From Hemileia vastatrix (Eukaryota > Basidiomycota > Pucciniomycetes > Pucciniales > Zaghouaniaceae): 64,000 nt of DNA. The stretch is from contig JASXTE010000001.1 of NCBI GenBank assembly GCA_030280995.1, forward strand, positions 534,501-598,500. The letters run 5' to 3'. The notes beneath the pieces were generated by a model. That model had not been told where the DNA came from. It ran no database searches and saw only the letters and a list, made by a program, of their open reading frames with translations. Below are positions 22,710 through 31,929 of the stretch, one piece after another; the first letter of the stretch is position 1, and the number at the start of each line of letters is the position of its first letter. The translations under genes and the position numbers were made by a program.

Positions 22710-24360
22710 TTGTTGAAAAGGATTGTAGGAAAAAATATTCTTTTGAAGAAATTGGAGTATGGACCAAGCGCTGGGAAAATTACTCTAGCAGTGGATTCTA
22801 GTGTGACCGCAGTGGGCGCAGTTTTGATGCAGGAAGATGAGGAAGGTAATGATAGACCTGTCCTTTATGAATCCAAGACTTTTACTAGAGTAGAGTCTAG
22901 GTACTCTCGGTCTAAGCTGGAGTTATGTGGAGTAGCAAAGATTCTTAAGAAGCTACTATGGATGCTTTGGGGGCAACATTTTGAGTTGCAGGTTGATGCT
23001 CTATTGTTGGTACAAATGATTAGTACCCCGAGTTTACCAGATGCGCCCATGACAAGGTGGGTGGCCCAGATTAATTTGTTTTCTTCTGATTTAGTCCATA
23101 AGCCGGGAAAGTCGCTAACTATACCAGATTCATTATCTAGAAGACTGCTGTGTGAAGAAGACTTGAAAGCCAAAGAATTTGAAGAAGATAAGAGATGGGT
23201 AAATGCAATAGATAATTGGTATGAAAGATTTTGCAAGGTCGTCCCCAATGATGATAAACTAGTAGACAAGGTTGTCCGCAATGACAATAAACTAGTAGCG
23301 TGGAAAGTCCATAAAGACATAAAACTAGATGTTGAATATGCAAAGGATGTTTGTAGCAAAGGTAGTCTGCAACTTTATTTAGGTAATGCTGAAGATAACG
23401 TAGCGACAAGGAGTGCGCTAGGCAAGGCAGTGGAAGAGTCAGATGACAAAGATGATTCAAGGGGAAGTCAAAATAGTAGTACTCATCCCAAAGAGGGGGA
23501 GTATTCTGAAGACGACGCATCTACTGATGAGGGAGTAGAGTTTTTAAGGGTATATCTGGAAGATAGTAGTGGACAAGAGTTTTGTGATAAAAAGGTTTGG
23601 TGCAAAATTGAGAAGCGTGCTAAAGGCTATTTTATTAAAAATAGGAAGTTATGGAAGGATCAAGCTTTGTTTCCTCATTTAGTTTTCCAAACTAGGAAAA
23701 GGAAGGAGAAGATACTCAGGGAGTTACATGAGAATTTAGGACATAGAGGTCAAGACAAGACGTATCGCAGAATTAGGGAAATATTCTGGTGGTCCAATAT
23801 GAAGAATGAAGTAAGAGATTGGGTTAAATCTTGTCCTGAATGTCAGAATAGGAGTTACAGAAAGCAAAAAGAGAAAGGTAGAGCAACGGGCAAAGATACT
23901 TTTTTTGGTAGGGTCAGTTTAGATGCAGTTCATATAAAAAAAGGACACTTTAAATACTTGGTAGTAGCCAGGGATAATCTATCAGGATGGGTCAAAGCAG
24001 TGCCATTGGTAAATCTTAAGGGGAGTAATGTAGCTGAATTCTTGAAGAAAGATTGAGTTTATAGGTACGGGGTAATGAAGATGGTGACCATAGATAGTGG
24101 CGCTGAATTTGCTGGAGAATTCCAAGAAGTAGTCAAAGGTATTAGCGCAAGGCTATGAGTTGCAACACCATATTATCCTGAAGTGGAGGGGATGGTAGAA
24201 AGAGGGCATCAAGTTATAAAGGATGCGCTAGTTAAATTATGTGGGAATAATGGGGCAAAGTCAAAGAGCTACTTGCCATTAGTTTTGTTTTCAGACAGGA
24301 TTTCAGTTAAAAAGACAACAGGGTTTTCACTGTATGAACTTATGTTTGGTCAAAGAGCGG
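22710..24360 (+). pseudogene. Element C RNase H and integrase (first part)
   Basis: Frame 22710-24056 (448 codons) holds RNase H (LAVDSSVTAVGAVLMQ, LELCGVAKILKKL, LQVDALLLVQM, HKPGKSLTIPDSLSRR). A charged spacer follows with repeats DDKLV, DNKLV, DIKLD (about 23240-23330). Next come the integrase zinc region (HENLGHRG, CPECQNR) and the first part of the core (VSLDAVHIKKG). A TGA at 24054-24056 replaces the Trp of element B (EWIYRYG). The core continues with DSGAEF, then a TGA at about 24157, then PYYPEVEGMVERGHQ. The frame is then cut by an LTR at 24361. Confidence 0.9.
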
Positions 24361-25574
24361 TGTGGTATGCGCCTTGCAGGTAGCATACTTTTAGACCAAT
24401 CAGCGCGCGTAGTCCAGGAAGAACAAAGGAAGTTAGCGCAGTAGGTAGTGCTAAAATATAATATGTATTTGTGTGTTTCAAAGAACAAAGGAACTGGAAG
24501 CGTGGAAAAGGATTAAGGGCCAGTGCTCTCGGATTTTTCAGCGAGATGTGCCACACAATGGGGAATTGTGTGTTATTGATTTAGGACTGTAAAGCACTAA
24601 AAAATATGGATTTGGACTTTCCAATAACTATGTGTTACGCATTAAGGAAGGAGTTATGGCTTAAGGACAACTCAAGTGCATAGTATACTGCACTGCAGCT
24701 AGTTAGGTAAACTTACTGAAACAGGTAATAAAGGAGGCTAACTAGTTAAGTGAATCATCAGAACTATGAGCTTAGTATTAAAGAAAGAAGAGTGGGGACT
24801 CAATCACAAAACTACCCAAGAGTCAAGGCAACTAGGATCAGCGTTAGAATGGGTCAAACCTGAAATTAGCGCTGAAACATAACAAAGGTATAGTCAAAAG
24901 CGCATATGTGGAGTATGAGTGAAACAAGTTAATACTAGTGTTAGTAATCATAGGGTATGTTTTAGGCGCTGTAGTTGCTACAAGCAGTGTACGTAGTTTA
25001 CTAATAGATTAATTATTGTTTTACTAATGTGGTGCTAGAGCCAGCGCTGGAGATCCACTAGGGAACTGTGTCTTGAGTACTGGAAAAATATAAAAGGAGG
25101 ACTATTTGATAGAGATAGGAGAGTCTTTTTGTAAGTAGAATATATGAGGAGTAAAATAAGTGAATTAGAGATATTTTCTGAGTCTTTTATCATTCGTGCA
25201 TCTGTGTGTGTATTTCATATAGTATAGTAAAAAGAGGGCAACATAGAAAGAATATATAGATTTAGTAGGATTGACTATTATTAGAGTTATTTTACTGCTA
25301 TATTAAGGCATATTCAAAGAGAGCGCTTCAAGAGGGAGTAGCTGTGGATATTAGCGCTTGTTAAGAATAGAAATATCTAGATAGAAATACTTGTTTTTCC
25401 TGATCTCTAAAACTCATCTCTCAACTTATAAATTTTCTAATCAAATATTAGTATTACACATTATCGCGCTGTCCTTAAAAATAAGAGTGGAAGGCCCTTC
25501 TTTTTAGAAATTGAAGTGGAGAACCAACCCATCTCACATTGTGTCTACTACTTAATACTTTAGAACAGTCTACA
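24361..25574 (+). mobile_element. Solo LTR of family C inside element C integrase
   Basis: A complete LTR (TGTGGTATGCGCC...GAACAGTCTACA, about 1.21 kb) sits between MFGQRA and VLPIDLEA of the integrase, where element B is uninterrupted (MFGHKAFLPVDLEA). Flanks GCGG and GGGG look like a 4-bp target duplication with one change. There is no internal sequence, so it is a solo LTR left by recombination of a second family C copy that had jumped into this one. Confidence 0.88.
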
Positions 25575-26033
25575 GGGGTATTACCTATTGATCTAGAGGC
25601 TGCATCCTTTCTAGGATTTGACTGGGATCAAGTGCGCTCAACTGAAGATTTGATTCTAGCAAGGGTAGCGCAGCTTGAAAGAAAAGACAAGTTTGTGGAG
25701 AAGGCATATGATAAAATGATGCAGATCCGGGACAAGTCAGTTCAATATTGGGATGAGTGTTTAGCGCATAGGTTAAGGAAGCCATTGAACCCAGGAGATT
25801 TGATTTGGTTAATAATAGAATTTTAGAAAGCCAATGGGGGAAGATGTTTGCTGACAGATGGAACGGTCCTTATAGGATAAGAAAGCAGATAACTGGGGGG
25901 TCTTACTTACTGGAGGAACTGGATGGTACCAAATGGAAGCAACGTGTGGCGGCAGATTAGATCAAAAGATTCTACCCAAGGGGTGTTCCAGTGAAACAAG
26001 ATAACCTCCGTAATGAGGAAAAACTACCAGAAT
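25575..26033 (+). pseudogene. Element C integrase C-terminal part
   Basis: It continues the pol frame beyond the solo LTR: LPIDLEAASFLGFDWDQV, KAYDKMMQIRDKSVQYWDE, then after a stop at 25824 WNGPYRIRKQ...GGSYLLEELDG and KRFYPRG. These match element B's tail at 47905-48300. A stop replaces a residue in AADxIKRF (25958). This is the DNA-binding C-terminal domain region of gypsy integrases; I see no chromodomain. Confidence 0.85.
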
Positions 26034-26199
26034 GACCTCTGGGAAGGGGTTAAACAAACAAGTTATGTTAAGCTTTGTTTTTCTAAGAGGACACACAGGA
26101 GGCTTTGACACAGTTGTGACGGATAGAGGGCGCTAACTGGAAGTTAGGTGCACTATGGCTGATCAGGAAACTGGCATAAGCACTCAGATGAGGGCGTAG

Positions 26200-26350
26200 A
26201 GGAAAATGAAATCTTATATATTCATTGTTCAAAGGGACATGACAAGATAGTCAATTGGATTAAAGGAGACGCATAGCATGTAAAGGCAAAAGACGCTGGG
26301 AATTTAGCTAATGAGTTAACTAACCAGGAGTGGAATAACGATTTATAGAT
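26200..26350 (+). pseudogene. Possible second RNase H-like segment after integrase
   Basis: One frame, with one stop, reads KGHDKIVNWIKGDA, then HVKAKDAGNLANELTNQEW. This resembles the C-terminal part of an RNase HI fold (W-x-K-G-H-x-(G)-N-x-x-A-x-x-L-A-N-x). It lies after the integrase, where some gypsy lineages have gained an extra archaeal-type RNase H. The upstream catalytic residues could not be found in 26034-26200, so this is at best a fragment. The remainder of 26034-26937 shows no other coding signal. Confidence 0.4.
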
Positions 26351-26937
26351 GGGGCACTCTACAGATTAATTCTTATTTACATTTTTTATTTTTGTATTGC
26401 AGTAAAGGCGGTACAGGTTTATGATTTAAAAGTTTATTTATGAATTTTTTTTTAGAGTTTACAGTCTTTTAAAGAAAGTAGAGGGAGCAAAGTTAGGCCC
26501 TCTAAAGTTAGAAGACAAGTAATATGAAAGACAGGTGTAGAAGCATAGCGCCATGTCTAAAACGATTATTTAAAGGCATAGCAAGAAAAAAGATGAAGAC
26601 TATGTACAGGTATATTGGAAAGAGAAGGCTCATATGGAGAGCGCTAGTGGACTATTCAGTATTGGGGTGAGAGCTATTAGGATATCCTCTCCAGTCTTCA
26701 GGCATGACAAAACAATGAGGATTGGCGGGAATCCATGAATAGTTGATGAGCTGATTTTTTTTATTTGTTGACCTATCATTTCTATATGGGTGTAGTAAGC
26801 TTCAAGTTCAGTGTCAGAAAAACTGGTGCGTTATAATAGGATAGAGACATAGCGTCATATATAAGATGAAGCCTGGAAAATATTTGCATGGAATGAACAA
26901 AAGGTAAAGGAATAGTAACCCATCCCAGGGAGATGGA

Positions 26938-27456
26938 TTAATTGAAGCCTGAAAAAAGAGTCAGTGGGTAAGGGAAGCGTAAGTATAATGAGGGGTACTT
27001 ACTTTCTAATAAGTTTTGTGGGCGCAATGATGGCAAAGAAATGGTAACCGCGTCAGGAGCAGCTGTAGCGGAGCCTGAGCACATAGAAGCATTAGAGCTC
27101 GGAGTGAAAGAAGGCGCAGTGCTAGGCTGGATAGATATTTTGCACCTGGGAAAAGTAGGAAGCAATGGCAACTCATAAGGAACATTATTATTGGTAGAAG
27201 AGTTGGGGCTAGGGGGACTAGTGGTTGTAATTATGGGGGCGCTACTGGTAGAACTAGGTGGAAAGCGAATATAGCCAGTAGGCTGAGGAGTATTTTGGTT
27301 TAGAGAGATATTGCAAGTTTTGTGGTATCTAAAGCAGTTGTCACAGGCAGGTCTAAAGGAGGCATACCCCCGAGGTCTAGAAAGTGTACAATGAAAGTTG
27401 CGGCATTTACAAAATGAGCACGCTTGATCTTTGGGAACTGTGCGATATTGAGTCAT
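26938..27456 (-). CDS. Antisense gene 2 of element C: Zn2Cys6-cluster protein
   Basis: From ATG at 27454-27456 (minus) the protein runs about 172 residues. Near its N-terminus is a perfect C-x2-C-x6-C-x14-C-x2-C-x6-C cluster (CSFC ... CDNC ... C; residues about 12-47), the GAL4 Zn(II)2Cys6 pattern. Between the halves are SRPRG and FRPA, and after it a Thr/Pro/Ser-rich region. It lies on the strand opposite to gag-pol, between pol and antisense gene 1. The homologue in element B has a longer, spliced C-terminus; I could not find that exon here. A role as a DNA-binding regulator is inferred from the cluster. The ORF extends upstream to 27525 but this ATG places the cluster as in family B. Confidence 0.65.
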   Translation of the reverse strand: MTQYRTVPKDQACSFCKCRNFHCTLSRPRGYASFRPACDNCFRYHKTCNISLNQNTPQPTGYIRFPPSSTSSAPIITTTSPPSPNSSTNNNVPYELPLLPTFPRCKISIQPSTAPSFTPSSNASMCSGSATAAPDAVTISLPSLRPQNLLESKYPSLYLRFPYPLTLFSGFN

Positions 27457-27967
27457 GATTTTTGGATGAAGGTAATCTGAGATATTAGATGGGCTATTTA
27501 TAGAAGGATATGAAGAAGTTAACAAAAAATAATAATAATAAGGAACATAAGGAAAGGGAGATCCGTCGCAGTCAATGGAAAGTCATACATTGCAAAGATC
27601 TGAAGATTTCAAGGGAACGCATGCATATATGATGCAGGAGATGTATTTACTGCTATAGGGAGTAGCACCAATCTTAAATTTATTTTGTGTTTATTGTTTC
27701 ATCTTTCATAGGCACTTAGTGGTAAGGTGCGCTGTTCGGAAAAAGAATGATATTTTTTGGTGCAACTCATCTTGCAGATGTTGGGTTCCCACAAGGAACT
27801 TGGGGTCAAACAGAATTAACAAAAAAAAAAAAATTATTGATGCATTTTTTTGTTTTTACAAAGCTATGTAAAATTTATTAGGAATATATAAGGAAGATTT
27901 TTTAGTATTCTGCATCATCATATACCAGGACAAAGAAGGCCCAGTTGTTAACAGCCTATTGCATGTT
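27457..27967. other. Spacer between antisense genes of element C
   Basis: About 510 bp with no coding signal. It includes a run of A (27819-27832) and AT-rich sequence. The 22-bp motif array that fills the corresponding spacer of family B is not seen here. Confidence 0.5.
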
Positions 27968-28945
27968 TTATTGCAAGGTGGTCATTAGCTGTTTTTGTTT
28001 ATTATACTTGGCGCAAGTATAAAATGGGACTGCCTCAAGAAATTCCTTGACAGCAGCTATCATATTGCTCATACAACGCATGGTTGCATTGTATGGTGTG
28101 CAGGCAATGTGCTCTGCGCAATCCCAGTTTTGAGCTATGGTGTGCTCTTCCTCATCATTGTTAGGAGGCACGTTGGCTGGCCAATAATCTGGGATGATGG
28201 TGTCATAAACTAGCTGAAGAGCGGTCCAGTCAGGAGTTGGTGTGCATGGAGTACACTTGCGAATAGGGTCGGTATCCCAGGCGGGATCTTCTTCCAAGAC
28301 TGGAAGGAACAGAGGAGCGTTAGGAGGTGGAGGTGATGCAGCATAAGGTGTGCCTGGAACATTCTAAAAGAGGAAAGAGAGAATGTTAGTGTTAGATCAG
28401 AAGAGGGAGAAGAAGGCAAAAGACGACTTACTGTACTCTCCTCTGAAAAGAGAGAGTTAGGAATAGAGGCAACACTACTAGGTGTAGGTGCGCGGTAACC
28501 AACCTTTACTCACTTGTTTTCAGGTGGGGTCAAAGAAGTGAGCACAGGGCGCTTGATGGTCATCTGACTCATCATATTTAAAGTGGAAGCGTTGGGATCC
28601 AGGGGCACAACAGTGGGCGGCCCATTGTAACTACACTTCTTTTTGTGTTGTTTACAGTAATGGCATGACTAGGAAAGAACAAGAAAGAAACTAGTAATAG
28701 GAAGAAAGGAAGGAAGAGAAATGAAGGAAACTTACACTAATGAAAGTATTGCCACGGCAGGCTTTTGAGAAGTGGAAGGGAGTTATGCCATTCTCAATGC
28801 AGCGGGTGCATCTTGTCCCACCCATCAGCGTAGTTACTGGTGTCGTAGGAGGAGCAGTAGCGGGCTGGGTACGCACAAACTGTTGGATTGCGTCCACGAC
28901 GTTGGCGGTATTTTTGGTGTTAATGGTAGTGTTTCTAGTATTCAT
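27968..28945 (-). CDS. Antisense gene 1 of element C: Cys-cluster protein, spliced
   Basis: Exon 1 (28945-28736, exactly 70 codons) ends at a GTAAGT donor. Exon 2 starts at 28668 after CCTAG and keeps the frame, joining CTRC-IENG...KAC-RGNTFIS to SCHYCKQHKKKC. Together this is C-x2-C-x13-C-x8-C-x2-C-x6-C, a variant of the Zn2Cys6 pattern in which the third Cys is displaced. Exon 2 ends at 28514 before GTGAGT. A third coding piece (about 28364-27968) is acidic with several Cys, ending KQKQLMTTLQ; its exact splice junction was not resolved. The gene starts 118 bp inside the 3' LTR, opposite to gag-pol. Function is unknown beyond probable nucleic-acid binding. Confidence 0.6.
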
Positions 28946-29062
28946 TGAAGGAAATAAATTTGAAAAAGTAAAGATGAGGATTTGTAGTAAGTAAAGGAAG
29001 AGAGTGCTGTGAGACGCAGGATATTTATAGGCTCCTGGGGACAGTCACAAGTAGAGGGAAGA

Positions 29063-30234
29063 TGTGGTACGCGCCTTGCAGGAAGTTTGATTTTGGACCT
29101 ATCAGCTTGCATAGTCCAGGAATAACAAAGAGAATTCATAGCACAGTAGGTAGTGCTAAACTATAATACGTATTTGTGTGTTTCAAGAACAAAGGGAAAT
29201 AGAAGCGCAGAACAAGATTCAGGGTCTGTGCGCTTGGATTTTGTAGCAGGATGCACCGCACAATGGGGAATTGTGTGTTATCAATTTAGGACTGCAAGCA
29301 CTGAACAATATGGATTTGGATTTTCCAATAATTGTGTGTTATGCATTAAGGAAGGACTCGAGTGCATAGTATACTGCACCACAGCAAGTGTGGTAACTTA
29401 CTGAAATAGGTAATGTAGGAGGTTAACTAGTTAAGTGAGTTGTCAGAACTATAAACTTAGTAATGAAGTAAAGAGAGTGGGGACTCAATCACAAAGCTAC
29501 CCAAGAGTCAAGGTGACTAAGATCAGCGTTAGAAGGAGTCAAAACTTGGAAGTAGTGCTGAAACAAAACAAAGGTACAGTCAGGAGCGCGCATGTGGAGT
29601 ATGAGTGAAAAAAGTTAATACTAGTGTTAGTAAGCGTAGGGATCAGCGCTGGAGATCCACTAGGGAACTGTGTTTTGAGCACTGGAAAAATATAAAAAAG
29701 GGTATCACATCTAGTAATAAAGGAAGGAGACCAATTGACAAATAATTAGTTAACAAGTGAATAGTTAATAATTGTGAAGTCAAGTATAAGATATTAGATT
29801 TTCTTCAATCATTTGTTTGAGAATATATAAGAGATTTTTCTGAGTCTTTTTGTCATTTGTGCCTCTGTGTGTGTATTTCTTATAGTATAAGTGAAAGATC
29901 GCAACATAGAGAGAATATATAGATTCAGTAGGATTGACTAGTATTAGAGTTATTTTATTGCTATAATAAGGCATATTCAAAGAGAGCGCTTCAGGAGGGA
30001 GTAGCTGTGAATGTTAGCTCTTGTTAAGAATAGAAATATATAGATAGTAATACTTGTTTTTATTTTAAAAAACTCATTTCTCAACTTATAAACTTTCTAA
30101 TCACATATTAGTGTTACACATTATTGCGCTGTCTTTAAAAATAAGAGTGGCAGGTACTTCTTTTTAGAAATTGAAAAGAAGAATCAATCCATCTCGCATT
30201 GTGTCTACTGCTTAGTACTTTAAAACTCTCTACA
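29063..30234 (+). repeat. 3' LTR of element C
   Basis: It starts TGTGGTACGCGCC directly after the purine tract AGAGGGAAGA and ends TAAAACTCTCTACA. It is homologous to 17521-18675 along its length. If antisense genes 1 and 2 are transcribed, the promoter is most likely in or near this LTR on the minus strand. Confidence 0.93.
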
Positions 30235-30388
30235 CGGGGCCAGTCAAAACTGAGGCATATTTTGATACAACTTGGGATGGCACATGTGCTAGGCCACATC
30301 CCGACAGTCCCAAAATTTTCTGAATGAATCCAGAAAAACTCCCAATTATTAAACAATTTCATTTAAGGCATTTCAAAACAATTCAAAA
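30235..30388 (+). pseudogene. Copia RNase H region, right half
   Basis: It continues the fragment at 17382-17520 after element C: GPVKTEAYFDTTWDGTCARPHPDS. The (Y/F)-x-D-x-x-W-(A)-G/D-x...R pattern is the copia RNase H motif Y-x-D-A-D/S-W-A-x...T-R-R-S. Stops occur shortly after. Finding the two halves on either side of element C supports C having inserted into an already inserted copia element. Confidence 0.7.
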
Positions 30389-30390
30389 TA

Positions 30391-30429
30391 GACCAACAAA
30401 GGCCTCTGCCAAAGTTGGAAGACCACATC
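30391..30429 (-). repeat. 39-bp tail of a family B LTR
   Basis: ACCAACAAAGGCCTCTGCC followed by AAAGTTGGAAGACCACA equals the terminal sequence of family B LTRs (compare 17345-17381 and 43655-43692). It marks another junction formed by family B, with the rest of the LTR gone. Confidence 0.75.
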
Positions 30430-31315
30430 GCCTTTGAACTACCTCATACAGAATCAAATTCAGCTGTTTTGGAAAAGTTTCCACCAATTTTCCGTGAATC
30501 TTTTATTGACCACCTTTGCATGTGCGGTTTCCCCGGGTCAAATTTTGCTTGGAATCTTGACTGGTTTTACAAATGGAGCCAGGTCTTGGCAAATATTCTC
30601 ATTAAACACTGGAACAAAGCCTTAAAAACTAATAATTTGATTTCATATCCAATTGACTCAACTCAAATTAGCCTCTCAAGTCACATGGGAGTTCTTCACC
30701 GTTGGTTTTTAGGTCATGCTGATAAATTAAGACTTGGGAAGGATTATGATAGCACTCAAGAAATAATCAAAGTGAGAAAGCATAAATATAGAATAAAAAA
30801 AAAGTATGAAAATCCCCTTTTTTTAACTATTTTTATTCATGACCTTAATTTCAAATAACAATGATACTTAGAATTCAGTTAGCCAAACTAAAATTCTCAA
30901 ACAACTTCCACATTGTGGAACTAATCACAACCTTTTCACAAACATCAAGTGTTTTTCAAACACCAAAATTGATATTGATGGATTGTTAAGACGTATCTTA
31001 ATGCAATGGAGGTCTGAAGATTTTTCTGAAGTTGCACAATATCTTGACCAACAGCACATTGATATTTGAGATACTTCAACCTACTCTGGAAGTGTGCTAA
31101 AGGACTCGGCCTTGTACAACAGAATTAGTTTAGTTTCAACATTGTCACCTGACCTAAATCCTTCTCATGTCCCCTGGGGTTTGCCAAATGACTGTTATTC
31201 TCCCTTATATCTTGCATCTCTAAATCCTCAACAGCTCAGACTTTTAAATTATCAACATCCCATAAATTTACCTTTTCTCCTTGAAATTCTTGCTTCCTCT
31301 AATGTGAGTGATTGA
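30430..31315 (+). pseudogene. Unrecognised gene remnant
   Basis: Frame 30430-30858 encodes about 140 residues, with an aromatic-rich segment (LCMCGFPGSNFAWNLDWFYKW), a middle with SSHMGVLHRWFLGHADKLR and a basic tail (KVRKHKYRIKKK). After stops, a second frame at about 30985-31075 reads LMQWRSEDFSEVAQYLDQQH. A third (31094-31315) reads SPDLNPSHVPWGLPNDCYSPLYLASLNPQQLRLL. The texture is that of protein-coding sequence with introns or frameshifts, not of LTR noise. No domain is recognised. It may be an ancient cellular or transposon gene; the start is fused to the LTR tail. Confidence 0.4.
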
Positions 31316-31929
31316 AAAATCCCTTAATAATAGGTTTTCACACTCATAATCCTCATTTCCACTGTTTGGGACACTTAGCCTTGTAAACAAAAACATAATT
31401 TTAACAATTACTATTATAATTAAAATTTATATAATTGAAATTTGGCTTACATTGTTAGCTCCACTTTTTTCCTTTGAATCTTATATATGTTGAATTCTAT
31501 ACTTCCATGCACAAAATAATTCAAAACATTTACTTCATTTTGCTACCCCATTCTATACAGCCGATCAACAGCCTGCTGCTCAACTTCTGGATTCTAATTT
31601 GGCTCCTATTTCAAAATTGAAAATATAAAAAATTTAATATTTTTACTCTTAATATGAAATATAAGACATTGAGCTCACCATTATATATACATTTTGAGCG
31701 CACCTGAGATCTATATCCACTCCTGCAGCCTGAATTCTTCCAACCAAAACTTGGCAATTTTAATTAAAATGGAATTCATTCAAATTTTTGTCTCACTTTA
31801 ACCTTCTGGGCTCACCCATAAGCTGGGTATACCTAATATTTTGGTCATCTAGAGCCATTTTTATTCTATTTTGAAATATTAGAAAATTATTTTTAATAAG
31901 CCAACACAATTTTGTAAAACAATTCATTA
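31316..31929. other. AT-rich sequence without recognised gene
   Basis: No open frame of note, no repeat shared with other parts of the window. It separates the unknown remnant from the end of the SNF2-like pseudogene on the minus strand. Confidence 0.5.

Larger units (their letters stand above)
17521..30234 (+). mobile_element. Ty3/gypsy element C, full length, with antisense gene pair
   Basis: Two LTRs of about 1.16 kb (17521-18675, 29063-30234) flank a primer site, gag, protease, RT, RNase H and integrase in sense order, then two minus-strand genes. A purine-rich tract (AGAGGGAAGA) precedes the 3' LTR. It is inserted in a copia RNase H sequence, the halves of which flank it. No clean target duplication is visible (AACAG versus CGGGG). 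Coding frames have many stops, mostly TGA and TAG, and a solo LTR of the same family interrupts the integrase. The element is not functional as it stands. Confidence 0.9.
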
